A stretch of 64,000 bases of DNA from Brevibacillus formosus (GCF_003013405.1 NZ_PXZL01000027.1:1-64000); one strand, 5' to 3'; shown: positions 8,467 to 16,833, numbered from the stretch's first letter. A program made the numbers and translations. Notes: generated by a model not told the origin, from the sequence alone.

Positions 8467-9338
8467 ATCAAGCTGGTTTTTTTGAAAGAATGTATGCCCA
8501 AGTATATGCGTATGTGACAGATGCAGATATGTGGGTAAATATAGGGATGGCTGTACTGAAAATCGCAGCGATCATCCTGTTATCGCGAATCGTCGTTTCC
8601 GTTGTGCAATCAGGCGTAAATAAAGTGTTCCAGCACCGCCACGGTAGCAAGATTCAAATGGATCAGCGCCGAGTGGACACGATGCGAGTGCTCGTCAATA
8701 ATATCGTTCAGTACAGCATTTACTTTTTGGCGATTCTCATGATCTTGCAGCTGCTGGGCATTGATTTGCGCCCTGTTTTGGTAAGCGCAGGGGTACTGGG
8801 ACTGGCAGTCGGTTTCGGAGCGCAAAGTCTCGTGCGTGATATCATTACGGGATTCTTCATTATTTTTGAGGACCAATTTGCCGTCGGAGACGTCGTAACG
8901 ATCAACAATTTGACAGGCACGGTACAGGAGATTGGTCTGCGCATTACAAAGGTGCGAAGCTGGACGGGGGAGGTACACATCTTTCCAAACGGCACGATTA
9001 ATCAAGTGACCAACTTTTCTTTGCAAAATACATTAGCCGTTGTCGACGTATCTGTAGCGTATGAAGAGGATCTAAACCAAGTGGAGTCTGTGCTCAAAGA
9101 AGTATTGGCATCGGCTCAAACAGAATTGACGGATATCGTAGCTGAGCCACAGATTTTGGGGGTACATGCACTGGGACCTTCCGAAGTCATCATCCGAGTT
9201 ACGGCTGAGTGCAAGCCGAACACACATCACGGAGTCAATCGAAATTTGCGTGCGAAGATCAGAACGGAATTAACCAACCGAGGCATTCAAATTCCGTATC
9301 CAAAAATCGTCGCGGTGTCTGGAAAGGGAACAGTGTAG
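8463..9338 (+). CDS. mscS: Small-conductance mechanosensitive channel (MscS family)
   Basis: MscS channels release solutes on hypo-osmotic shock. The 291-residue product has about three membrane segments in residues 18-130. TM3 and the downstream beta domain carry the hallmark LGLAVGFGAQSLVRDIITGFFIIFEDQF-type stretch (shown here in parts: GLAVGFGAQSLV, FFIIFEDQFAVGD), and WTGEVHIFPNGTI marks the start of the C-terminal cage. Length and layout are usual for the minimal MscS type. It lies in an apparent operon with the DUF3343 and DUF951 genes. Confidence 0.92.
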   Translation: MNQAGFFERMYAQVYAYVTDADMWVNIGMAVLKIAAIILLSRIVVSVVQSGVNKVFQHRHGSKIQMDQRRVDTMRVLVNNIVQYSIYFLAILMILQLLGIDLRPVLVSAGVLGLAVGFGAQSLVRDIITGFFIIFEDQFAVGDVVTINNLTGTVQEIGLRITKVRSWTGEVHIFPNGTINQVTNFSLQNTLAVVDVSVAYEEDLNQVESVLKEVLASAQTELTDIVAEPQILGVHALGPSEVIIRVTAECKPNTHHGVNRNLRAKIRTELTNRGIQIPYPKIVAVSGKGTV

Positions 9339-9353
9339 AGAGGAGAAAGAGAA

Positions 9354-9563
9354 ATGGAGCGCAAGCAATTTGGACTGGGGGATGTCGTACAAATGAAAAA
9401 GCCACATCCATGTGGCACGAATGCGTGGAAGGTCATACGCATGGGTATGGATGTGCGAATCAAATGTACGGGTTGCGATCATAGTGTGATGATTGGACGA
9501 CTAGAATTTGAACGTAAGCTGAAAAAGATACTGATTCGCGCGGAGGAAGAACCGCAAGCATAG
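9354..9563 (+). CDS. DUF951 small protein (YyzM-like)
   Basis: A 69-residue protein opening FGLGDVVQMKKPHPCGTNAWK and containing IKCTGCDHSVMIGR. The paired cysteines around residues 21 and 39-42 may bind a metal. DUF951 proteins are nearly always encoded next to mscS and ychF in Firmicutes; their role is unknown. GAGAGGAGAAAG precedes the ATG. The spacing of 15 bases from mscS suggests one operon. Confidence 0.9.
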   Translation: MERKQFGLGDVVQMKKPHPCGTNAWKVIRMGMDVRIKCTGCDHSVMIGRLEFERKLKKILIRAEEEPQA

Positions 9564-9677
9564 ACCATATTTCTTTGATCAACCCATCTGTCTTTTTCTA
9601 CAATGCCTGTAAACGATGAGGCGATGCGCTTATATGCTTCAGGGAGCGGCTTTGTCGTTTTAGACGGGAGGGGTTCG

Positions 9678-10457
9678 ATGAAAAAGATGAGTGTTCAATG
9701 GTTGCAATGGGTAGTAGTGCTTGCGCTTTTCCTACTTCCATCACAGGGAGTGTGGGCAAAGTCGGCAAACGACTGGGGAGTGAGAATATCCCCGGCTGAC
9801 AAATCGGCGGAAATAGACCCGGATCAAATCATTACTCTGACGTTTTCGGGGCCGGTTTCGTTAAAAAATGGGCAAGAGCTCACCGACAAGTCTGGTCTCT
9901 CGATCATTTCGCTCACGGATGCGAAAAAAAAGAAGGTCCGTTTTACGGCGAAATGGAACAAAACAGATCGAAGCATGACGATTGATCCGGTAGGCAATCT
10001 GGAAGCAGGGGCATCCTATCGAGTTAGCTTGTTGGCAAATAAAGTGAAGGATCAGCGAGGCAATTTGAATCCTGAGCTGACCAGCACGTTTCAAACGAAA
10101 AAACCTGTGGATAATATCGCTCCACAAGCAGTCATGTTGCCCGGTCACGGGGCTAAAAATGTAAAGCTCCAGGATAAAGTGACACTCCAGTTTGCAGAAG
10201 AGATTGCTCTGGTTGGTGGTGGAGTGCTCTCCAGCAAAACGGCCGGGTCATTAGTTCGTGTGACAGATGAAAAAGGGACTATTGTTCCACATACAATTAC
10301 ATGGAACAAAAGCAAGCGGATGTTGTCTGTGAAGCCAAAAGGAAAATGGCAGCCACATTCGAGATATCAGGTAAGTCTCATTGCGGGTCTGGTAAAGGAC
10401 ACAGCAGGTAATGTAAATCAAGCGCAGTGGATAACTTTTCAGACTGGGTCGAAATAG
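9678..10457 (+). CDS. Secreted protein with two Ig-like (Big_5/SbsA-type) domains
   Basis: A 259-residue exported protein. Residues 1-27 form a signal peptide with a KKMS start, a hydrophobic core and an AK cleavage region (VWAK|S). The mature part contains two copies of the same fold, one beginning near WGVRISPADKSAEIDPDQ and one near APQAVMLPGHGAKNVKLQDK, each ending in YRVSLLAN/YQVSLIAG plus D(Q/T)(R/A)GN. These are the bacterial Ig-like domains found on S-layer and wall proteins. Start ATG 9678 follows GGGAGGGG; the earlier in-frame ATG at 9603 would bury the signal peptide. No wall anchor is visible. Confidence 0.82.
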   Translation: MKKMSVQWLQWVVVLALFLLPSQGVWAKSANDWGVRISPADKSAEIDPDQIITLTFSGPVSLKNGQELTDKSGLSIISLTDAKKKKVRFTAKWNKTDRSMTIDPVGNLEAGASYRVSLLANKVKDQRGNLNPELTSTFQTKKPVDNIAPQAVMLPGHGAKNVKLQDKVTLQFAEEIALVGGGVLSSKTAGSLVRVTDEKGTIVPHTITWNKSKRMLSVKPKGKWQPHSRYQVSLIAGLVKDTAGNVNQAQWITFQTGSK

Positions 10458-10470
10458 GATGTGGGTAAAA

Positions 10471-10506
10471 AAAAGGATGCGCCTATATTGGCTGCATCCT
10501 TTTTTT
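10471..10506 (+). terminator. Terminator after the Ig-like domain gene
   Basis: Stem AAAGGATGC/GCATCCTTT enclosing a second GCC/GGC pair and followed by a run of seven or more T. Confidence 0.85.
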
Positions 10507-10671
10507 CCTTTTGCACGATCAAATGTATCTCCCGGTGTTGGTACTGAGGTTATGACTGATCATTATCCCTAGGACGCATTGCCTTGGCTATGATCTATGT
10601 GGAATTGGAGAAGGTAAGGCTGCTGAGGATGCAAGCTTACCTTCAGATAGGCTGGATGGCAGCGGAGTAGG

Positions 10672-10758
10672 TTAGTCGCAGTCGCAACCTACGATAACGA
10701 GAAGGATGAACAAAACCAAGATCAGCGCGAAATCGTCGAAGCCGTTAAAGATACCCAC
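10672..10758 (-). CDS. YjcZ-like small hydrophobic sporulation protein (28 aa)
   Basis: On the minus strand GTG 10758 is preceded by a strong TAGGAGGTG (10767-10775) and encodes 28 residues ending in TAA. The core DFALILVLFILLVIVGCDC matches the YjcZ family, short spore-associated membrane peptides with a conserved FALIVVLFILLIIVG block. The two cysteines at the C-terminus are unusual; most members end in a short polar tail. It is too short for standard gene callers and stands alone between the Ig-like gene and the DnaA-box cluster. The excellent ribosome binding site and family match make it likely real. Confidence 0.8.
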   Translation of the reverse strand: MGIFNGFDDFALILVLFILLVIVGCDCD

Positions 10759-10851
10759 TTGCTAACACCTCCTACCGTAGTTTCAATACTCATGCTATGT
10801 AGGAACCCACGACGAGGTATAGGCGGATGCCCCAGTTCCAAGGAAAATAAG

Positions 10852-10991
10852 TTATTCACAGCATATCCACAGAAAATGTGGACAACTTTTTGCGGAAAAA
10901 GAGAGTGTCCGCAAACGCTGTGGGGAATGAAAAGTTGTTAGCAAATACTTATCCACAGACTTATCCACAAAAGGGGATTTTCTCTGGATAA
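10852..10991. promoter_or_regulatory. DnaA-box cluster
   Basis: Seven matches to the DnaA box TTATNCACA lie in 140 bases. Exact: TTATTCACA 10852-10860, TTATCCACA 10949-10957 and 10961-10969. One mismatch: 10863-10871, 10877-10885 (minus strand) and 10983-10991 (minus). Weaker: 10919-10927 (minus). They are followed by an AT-rich stretch at about 11000-11095. Bacillus chromosomes carry such clusters outside oriC, where DnaA acts as regulator or titration site. It also lies in the region upstream of the pepF-like gene at 11116. Confidence 0.8.
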
Positions 10992-11115
10992 ATCGACGGT
11001 TATTATTGAATATTTTAAAAATTTTTATTAGTAAGAAGGAATTTGGCAGGTGAAAATATAATTACACACTTATAATTTTGGCAAAAATAGATAGAAGAAA
11101 AGGGGCGATTGAGAT

Positions 11116-13026
11116 TTGAAGAAGCAAGTATTTGCATCAGTTACGGCTTTGGCCATTGCATTGTCGACAGTATCCGTACCATTCATTCCTTACAGCACGC
11201 AGGCAGTAGCTTTTGCTGCTGAGAAGCCTTCTTATCAAACTCGCGCTGAGATTCCAGATGCGTACAAGTGGAAGCTGGATCATATTTATCCGACCGTTAA
11301 GGATTGGGAAAAGGATGTTGCTAAGGTTGAATCTTTGGCAAACGCTTTCACAAAGCACCAAGGTAAGCTGGGTACATCTTCTGCTGCGATGCAGGCTGCA
11401 TTCGATGACTATGTTGAATTGATGCGCTTAAATGACAAAGCATACGTGTACGCAAACATGTCTCTCGATGTAAATTCCGCGAATCCTGATCTACAAAAGC
11501 TGGGAGACCGCGCTGAGAAAATGTACACGCTTGTCACGGAAAAAACCTCATGGGTACAGCCTGAAATCGTTGCGATTCCCGACGACAAGATAAAGAGCTT
11601 GCTGTCCAAAAAGGAGCTTGAGCCTTACAAGCTGTTTATCGAAGACATGCTGAGAACGAAACCATACGCACTCTCTGCGGATATGGAGCAGCTCTTGGCA
11701 AAATCGTCTCCGTTGGGCGGTGCGCCTACTAATATTTACAGCATGCTGTCCAAAGACGTGAGGTTCCCTAAAATCAAAGATGAGAAAGGCAAAGAAGTAC
11801 AGTTAACTCGTGCCAATTTCATTTCCTATATGGAAAGCAAAGATCAAAATGTGCGCAGAGAAGCGTTCAAGGCGTATTATGGGGCTCTGATCGATTTCCA
11901 AGACTCGTTTGCATCGACGTTGGCTGCCAAAGTAAAGGGCGATAATTTCTACGCAGCGGTACGCAATTACGATTCTGCGCTGGAAGCAAGCCTGACGCCG
12001 AACAACGTACCGACGAAGGTGTATGATGAGCTCATTGACACGGTGAATGACAATCTGCCATTGCTGCATCGCTACATTGCTTTGAAAAAGAAAATGCTTG
12101 GCGTGAAGGAATTGCACATGTACGACATTTACGTGCCGATCGTTCCATCGGATGACAAATATATTTCCTTCGACGAAGGGAAGAAAATTGTCGTTGATGG
12201 ATTACAGGTAATGGGTGATGACTATGTGAAGGCAATGTCTGAAGGCCTCGATGGCGGCTGGGTAGATGTCTATTCCACCGATGACAAGCGCACGGGTGCT
12301 TACCAATGGGGTGCTTATGATACACATCCATACGTCCTGTTGAACCACCAAGGTACACTCGATGATGTGTATACGATCGCCCATGAGATGGGACATGCCA
12401 TGCAGTCCTATTACACGAACAAAAACCAGCCGTACATTTCGTCCAACTATCCAATCTTCACGGCAGAAGTGGCTTCTACCATGAATGAAACTCTGCTGTT
12501 CAAGAGCATGTACGCGAAGGCGAAGACAAAAGAAGAGAAGATGTATCTCTTGAATCACTATCTGGAAAACTTCCGTTCCACTCTGTTCCGTCAGACGCAG
12601 TTCGCGGAGTTTGAGAGAGCGATTCACGAGAAGGAGCAGGCTGGGGAATCTCTGAATGCGGAAGCGATCAAGAAGATTTACCTCGACATCAACAAAAAGT
12701 ACTACGGAAAAGACATGGTTTCCGATGAGGAAATCGGTATGGAATGGGCACGTGTGAGCCATTTCTACAACTATAAATACTACGTCTATCAATACTCGAC
12801 GAGCTTTGCCGCTGCACAAGCATTAGCGAAGCAAATCATGGATGAAGGTCAGCCGGCTGTGGATCGAGTTCGCAAAAACTTCCTCGAAGCGGGTAACTCT
12901 GCTCCGCCTATCGAGGTGCTGAAAGCAGCAGGTGTGGACATGTCCACGTCCCAGCCAATCGAGCAAGCGATGGAAATCTTTGAAGAGACATTGAATGAGC
13001 TGGAAAAGCTGGTAAACGAGAAGTAA
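11116..13026 (+). CDS. pepF: Secreted oligoendopeptidase F (M3 metallopeptidase)
   Basis: A zinc metallopeptidase of family M3B that cleaves short peptides. The active-site helix AHEMGHAMQSYY has the HExxH signature (first His about residue 423), with a downstream Glu in the conserved FTAEVASTMNETLL. Unlike the cytoplasmic PepF of most Bacillales it carries a signal peptide: KKQVFASVTALAIAL core with cleavage near AFAAEK (about residue 35), so it should act outside the membrane. Length of 636 residues is normal for the family plus the signal. Start TTG 11116 follows AGGGGCG. It stands alone, with the DnaA-box cluster upstream and a strong terminator downstream. Confidence 0.92.
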   Translation: MKKQVFASVTALAIALSTVSVPFIPYSTQAVAFAAEKPSYQTRAEIPDAYKWKLDHIYPTVKDWEKDVAKVESLANAFTKHQGKLGTSSAAMQAAFDDYVELMRLNDKAYVYANMSLDVNSANPDLQKLGDRAEKMYTLVTEKTSWVQPEIVAIPDDKIKSLLSKKELEPYKLFIEDMLRTKPYALSADMEQLLAKSSPLGGAPTNIYSMLSKDVRFPKIKDEKGKEVQLTRANFISYMESKDQNVRREAFKAYYGALIDFQDSFASTLAAKVKGDNFYAAVRNYDSALEASLTPNNVPTKVYDELIDTVNDNLPLLHRYIALKKKMLGVKELHMYDIYVPIVPSDDKYISFDEGKKIVVDGLQVMGDDYVKAMSEGLDGGWVDVYSTDDKRTGAYQWGAYDTHPYVLLNHQGTLDDVYTIAHEMGHAMQSYYTNKNQPYISSNYPIFTAEVASTMNETLLFKSMYAKAKTKEEKMYLLNHYLENFRSTLFRQTQFAEFERAIHEKEQAGESLNAEAIKKIYLDINKKYYGKDMVSDEEIGMEWARVSHFYNYKYYVYQYSTSFAAAQALAKQIMDEGQPAVDRVRKNFLEAGNSAPPIEVLKAAGVDMSTSQPIEQAMEIFEETLNELEKLVNEK

Positions 13027-13039
13027 AGAAGCAATAGAA

Positions 13040-13081
13040 AAACAGGCTCCCTTCCATTACGGATAGGAGCCTGTTTTTTTT
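13040..13081 (+). terminator. Terminator after pepF
   Basis: Eleven-base-pair stem AAACAGGCTCC/GGAGCCTGTTT followed by T-run. Confidence 0.9.
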
Positions 13082-13088
13082 GTATGTA

Positions 13089-13712
13089 TCAATAGGCAAT
13101 ACCGACTCGCGCCTGTATGTATTCGGAACTGGAAAGCTGCTGATACGTAAACTCTGCCGTATCGGGAACGGAAATTTGCATCCCATCTACAGGCAACTGG
13201 TGAGCCTCGACCCGGTAAGTGCCTGTATACTCGCCATCAGGCAAATAGGTCGGACATACAATGGTCCAATCGAGTTCGGACTGTTCCAAGAGCGAGTATG
13301 CCTTGTGATGTTCCTCGGCAGCACGCGTCAATTTTTGTCTGGACTCACTGGATTGATAGCGGAGCAGGTCAGGAGAAACTCTGCTTTGCAAGATGCCAGC
13401 GGTGCCCACCGTAATAATGCGTGACACGCCTTCACGTTTCATTGCTTCAATAATATAGGGAGTTCCTTCAGATAACGTCGTCGCTTTATCTGTCCCGAGA
13501 GCGCTAATGACCGCGTCAACTCCACGCATGGCTGATGCAACATCTTTTTGATCGAGGACGTTTCCGGTCAGGACACGCACATTTTCATCAGTCAGATGAA
13601 GGAGCTTGTCTGCCGAGCGAACGAGAACGGTTATTTCATGCCCATCTTTTAATGCGTAGTCGAGGATACGGCTTCCTACGCGACCAGTGGCACCGAGAAG
13701 TAAGAGCTTCAT
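13089..13712 (-). CDS. NAD(P)-binding atypical short-chain dehydrogenase
   Basis: A 207-residue Rossmann-fold protein. KLLLLGATGRVGSRILDYAL at the N-terminus is the dinucleotide-binding GxxGxxG motif of the NmrA-like/SDR_a5 group; VDAVISALGTDK follows at the end of the fourth strand. Such proteins act as NAD(P)H-dependent reductases or redox-sensing proteins, so the substrate cannot be assigned. I chose ATG 13712, preceded on the minus strand by GAGGTGA; the frame extends 14 codons further up without a good site. It converges on pepF and shares the terminator region between them. Confidence 0.8.
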   Translation of the reverse strand: MKLLLLGATGRVGSRILDYALKDGHEITVLVRSADKLLHLTDENVRVLTGNVLDQKDVASAMRGVDAVISALGTDKATTLSEGTPYIIEAMKREGVSRIITVGTAGILQSRVSPDLLRYQSSESRQKLTRAAEEHHKAYSLLEQSELDWTIVCPTYLPDGEYTGTYRVEAHQLPVDGMQISVPDTAEFTYQQLSSSEYIQARVGIAY

Positions 13713-14216
13713 TTTTGGAGTCACCTCATTTATGAAAATGTGGAGATGTTTCAAGGAACAAGTTTTTTTCAGTCTAGCATTTCTTTTTTTGTCCCACCAC
13801 CTTAGGGTTTTTTATTTTATGAAACAATTATATGAAGTATAAGAGAGCGTGTAACATTACATAATCTTACAGTAATTTACACTTAAGGCGTTTTTGAAGA
13901 TGTAATTGAAATATTTGGTAGAATAGAATAAACCGCTTGGGCAGCAGGAATTTAACGACGTACGAAGGCAGGTTGAAAAAACACAGAAGGAGGACAAAAA
14001 TTCGAACGACGAACTGTAAAATTATTGTCAGTGCTTATGCATGGTAAGCCCTGATAAAAAAGTACAAGAGGCTCGCTGACTATTCAGTGTACAGAAGGGA
14101 TCATTTTCAGATTAGATACGTGCCAGTGTAAAACTGGTACGTTTATTTTTTTGCTCTAAGAACAGAACGTATGATCTCCTTTTGATAACTTCCAAACTAG
14201 GAAAGTAGGTGAGAAT
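13713..14216. other. Untranslated region before the sigma-like gene, possible leader transcript
   Basis: The interval holds AT-rich promoter-like DNA near 13890-13935 and AAGGAGG at 13986 without a standard start codon nearby. A TTG-initiated frame at 13973 would encode a 22-residue basic peptide ending SAYAW. The stretch closes with a terminator-like hairpin at 14118-14152. A short transcript (small RNA or leader) of about 200 bases is possible. No gene can be supported with confidence. Confidence 0.35.
14118..14152 (+). terminator. Terminator or attenuator upstream of the sigma-like gene
   Basis: Stem ACGTGCCAGT/ACTGGTACGT (one G-U pair) with a TTTATTTTTTT tail, 65 bases before the TTG start at 14217. 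Confidence 0.75.
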
Positions 14217-14549
14217 TTGACGAGAGAGGAATGCAGAAAAATACTGCGACGGATTGCTTGGAACCTGAACTATCGAGAGAGAAAACGGCTGAGTAATGAG
14301 TGCCTGATCATGGACGACTTTGGCAAGCAACAAGGAACGATTGATAAGGACAATAGTCTTTATGTTGAGGAACTGTTACAGCAACTTTCTAGTGAAAAGG
14401 AAAGATACGTAATTCGAAAGGTTGTACTGGAAGGCTTCACAGCAAAAGAGGTCGGAGAAAGTTTACAAATGGGGGAAAGAGGCGTAAATCAATGCAAAAA
14501 TCGGAGTCTAAAGAAACTACACAATTATGTAATTACGCATTCAGTTTAA
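14217..14549 (+). CDS. Sigma-70 region 4-type protein (candidate half of a split sigma factor)
   Basis: A 110-residue protein with TTG start 14217 behind GTAGGTGAG. The C-terminal half is a sigma region 4 helix-turn-helix: LSSEKERYVIRKVVLEGFT, then AKEVGESLQMGERGVNQCKN and a basic end RSLKKLHNY. Region 2 (core and -10 binding) is missing, so it cannot be a complete sigma factor. The next gene overlaps its 3' end by 58 bases in another frame and encodes a small helical protein. This layout recalls SigO/RsoA of B. subtilis, where two proteins share sigma functions, and phage-type activators such as Xpf. Function is inferred. Confidence 0.65.
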   Translation: MTREECRKILRRIAWNLNYRERKRLSNECLIMDDFGKQQGTIDKDNSLYVEELLQQLSSEKERYVIRKVVLEGFTAKEVGESLQMGERGVNQCKNRSLKKLHNYVITHSV

Positions 14550-14707
14550 CGGTCGAGCAAGCAAAAGAGGGTGATAATGAGGCATTACTAAGAGTTTTGG
14601 AAGAGATGCAATCGGAAATTGACTCTCTAGCTGGTTTTCTTAAGCTCCCGAAAGAGGAGGGGATTCAAGAGATTACAGCGGAGTTTATTGAGAAAATCAG
14701 GGGATGA
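14492..14707 (+). CDS. Small helical HTH_16-like protein (candidate sigma partner)
   Basis: A 71-residue protein from ATG 14492, preceded by GGGGGAAAGAGG inside the upstream gene. Residues 20-45 (VEQAKEGDNEALLRVLEEMQ) have the pattern of HTH_16/sigma region 2 N-terminal segments, the A(L)xGDxxAL-type helix found in RsoA and small conjugation-related regulators. The rest is acidic and helical. The 58-base overlap and shared direction suggest coupled expression with the region-4 protein. It could act as the region 2 half of a two-subunit sigma factor; this is not proven by sequence. Confidence 0.55.
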   Translation: MQKSESKETTQLCNYAFSLTVEQAKEGDNEALLRVLEEMQSEIDSLAGFLKLPKEEGIQEITAEFIEKIRG

Positions 14708-14837
14708 AAAATTTTCGCATTTTTTTCGTATAAGCTGTTCCGTTTTACCACTGTTTTTTTCCTAGATAGGTGAAGGCGACATTGACCGGTCAAAAACTGT
14801 TGCTTATCAAGTAAACTCAAAAAGGAGAATCATAATT

Positions 14838-15263
14838 ATGGCAACGTATGGAGAACCAATAGCGAATAAAGGGAAGGATAAGTGGGATCTTTCGGAATTT
14901 AAAGGTAGAGATAGCGTGGATTTGCTTGCAAGAATGATTTATAGTGAGGCCGAAGGGGAAGAGTACGTAGGCAAACAAGGAGTTGCACATGTAGCTAAAA
15001 ATAGAAAAGCTGATGGCCGATTTGGTGAAACTTATGAAGAGGTATTGTTGGCTGAAAGTCAATTTGAAGGTATGACAACGAAAAGGGCTCGGGAACCAGA
15101 TTTAGGTTCTCAAGCGTGGAAGGAATCACTTTCTATCGCTTCGAATATGGCTAAACAGCATAATCCAATTGGTAATCGGCTATACTTCTTGCCTAATAAG
15201 CCTAAATCATCGAAAGCAAAAGATATCCTTCAACTTGGGAACCATTGGTTTTTCAATTATTAA
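14838..15263 (+). CDS. SleB-like cell wall hydrolase
   Basis: A 141-residue Hydrolase_2 (SleB/CwlJ-type) domain protein. The core LARMIYSEAEGEEYVGKQGVAHVAKNR (seen in two parts: ARMIYSEAEGE and QGVAHVAKNR) carries the catalytic glutamate; SQFEGM and an N-P-I-G-N-R-L-YF pattern near the end complete the fold. Such enzymes cut peptidoglycan, in spores the cortex. This one has no signal peptide, so it would need a holin-like route, lysis or release from the mother cell. AAGGAG precedes ATG 14838. It follows the sigma-like pair by 130 bases, which suggests that the pair may control it. Confidence 0.85.
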   Translation: MATYGEPIANKGKDKWDLSEFKGRDSVDLLARMIYSEAEGEEYVGKQGVAHVAKNRKADGRFGETYEEVLLAESQFEGMTTKRAREPDLGSQAWKESLSIASNMAKQHNPIGNRLYFLPNKPKSSKAKDILQLGNHWFFNY

Positions 15264-15277
15264 TTGAAGAAAATTAT

Positions 15278-15327
15278 AAGGGAGTGTCGCCATACTACTT
15301 TGTAGTAGTCTGGTGACACTCCCTTTT
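15278..15327 (+). terminator. Terminator after the cell wall hydrolase
   Basis: Stem AGGGAGTGTC/GACACTCCCT with an inner ACTAC/GTAGT pairing and T-run. Confidence 0.9.
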
Positions 15328-15410
15328 TCATATACGAGTTGGTTAGATTTTATAACTGTTTCGATATTGTCAATTCTTCGTAAATATTAAAAGGGATTGC
15401 GAAATATTAC

Positions 15411-16277
15411 TTAGTTCGTCACGCTTGTTTTCTTAAATGAAATATTTTTCATTTTAAATTTGCCATCTTTAAAATCATATTCAATGATTATGTTTCCTAT
15501 ATATTTCAAATAATCACCTTCCACACCAACAATGGCCTTTATTGTATGATTTGAGATTTCGTAATAAACAAGATTTCCATAACTAATTTCAGAAATGCTC
15601 TCAGGAAAAAGTTTGGACAATTTAATAGGGGTTTCCTCTAACTTTATATTTGAAATAGTTTCACCTATTTTTATTTCCACTTCAGTATCAGATATTATTT
15701 TTGTTGTGACATTGTTTTTGATGATATCTAATGGATTTTCTATATGATACTCAGTAAGGTTTTCAGGATTTACAATATGAATTGTTTTGTTAGAAAAACC
15801 AGTCCCATGGCCTTTACTTAAAATAATAACCAATTCTTTTTTTTGATCATTATTTAAATCTAAATAGTGCAATTCGGGTAAATCTTCAATCTTTGTAATG
15901 GTTTCCCAATTAAAAACCTTTTTAACCCCATTAATGCTTACTATTAAATCCTTATACATGTTGTTATTTTTATTTAAAGCATATAAGTAAATTTCTTCTT
16001 CAGGAATAGAAGCAATCATTTTGATGTCAGAGTTAATATCAACTGCCTTTTTGTTGTTATCCCAACTTACTTTAGAGCCTAAAGATTCCGCAATTAACTT
16101 AACTGGTACATAGACACGCCCATTAATGAATTGGGGATCCCAACCAGTCTTTTGTTCACCATTAAGATGAATAGATATTTTTTGTTGTACGGCATAACTA
16201 TCATTAATCCAAAAACTAAAGAAAACTATTGGCAAAAGCGATAAAGTAATAAAAAACCTGATCTTTTTAGATAACAT
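15411..16277 (-). CDS. Exported protein with copper amine oxidase N-terminal (stalk) domain
   Basis: A 288-residue exported protein. Residues 1-27 are a signal peptide (KKIRFFITLSLLPIVFF, cleavage near SYA). The domain after it, IHLNGEQKT...GRVYVPVKLIAESLGSKVSWD, is the Cu_amine_oxidN1 stalk typical of Paenibacillaceae wall-associated proteins; despite the name it does not imply amine oxidase activity. The remainder resembles FG-GAP-like repeats (LNNDQKKELVIIL). ATG 16277 follows AGGAGGAG on the minus strand. The gene is AT-richer than its conserved neighbours. Confidence 0.8.
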   Translation of the reverse strand: MLSKKIRFFITLSLLPIVFFSFWINDSYAVQQKISIHLNGEQKTGWDPQFINGRVYVPVKLIAESLGSKVSWDNNKKAVDINSDIKMIASIPEEEIYLYALNKNNNMYKDLIVSINGVKKVFNWETITKIEDLPELHYLDLNNDQKKELVIILSKGHGTGFSNKTIHIVNPENLTEYHIENPLDIIKNNVTTKIISDTEVEIKIGETISNIKLEETPIKLSKLFPESISEISYGNLVYYEISNHTIKAIVGVEGDYLKYIGNIIIEYDFKDGKFKMKNISFKKTSVTN

Positions 16278-16833
16278 TTTACTCCTCCTCATTTCTCTGC
16301 TCGATTCCACATTGAACATGGTACGAAGAATTAGTCCAATCTAGTTGCCCTCCGCTCTCTGTTAAAGGTGCATTTAACTTTATTATACCTCGTATCAACA
16401 CCGGGAATCCACTTGCTGTCAAAAAAGGTATTAACTACCTATATCTGTCGGCTCATGATAATGAAAAAAGGAAATGCTCAAACAAATGGACTTGTATGCT
16501 TAACCTATATGGATTAACCAATTACGAGGAATCTTGCTAAGTACATAGAGCTTCAAACTAAAGCGAAGTAAGCTTAACTAGGCATTTGGTCATTAGAGAA
16601 TTACGATCTGTTAGAGTCCTACAAGGCTCCAGCAAAGGAGCAGGTGATTCGGGATATCGAGATATGTTGGATCGGGGTAAAGACGGAAGAGCGTGTGATA
16701 ACTTATTTGATCCGACCCTGACGTTTACTATATTAATTCGTATTCATTGTTTCAAGTTAATGGCTGATTGGACGCAATGACAGAATGTGATAGACTATTT
16801 GAGTTGGATATTAAATGAACGAGGTGTATATAG
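16278..16833. other. Gap with a possible decayed gene and the ychF promoter
   Basis: No intact gene is supportable. One frame from about 16604 reads YDLLESYKAPAKEQVIRDIE and continues to a stop near 16722; it looks like the end of a lost regulator-type protein but lacks a start. The ychF promoter lies at 16768-16796. Confidence 0.35.
16768..16796 (+). promoter_or_regulatory. Candidate sigma A promoter of ychF
   Basis: TTGGAC (16768-16773) and TAGACT (16791-16796) with 17-base spacing, 38 bases before the ychF start. Confidence 0.55.

Noticed and set aside
10840..11095. Reading the DnaA-box cluster as the main chromosome origin
   Set aside because: dnaA, dnaN, rpmH and gid genes are not adjacent, and the gene order places oriC before base 1. 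Kept only as a DnaA-box cluster.
16586..16780. Plus-strand frame of 64 codons before ychF
   Set aside because: No ribosome binding site; an alternative frame looks more protein-like but is also broken.
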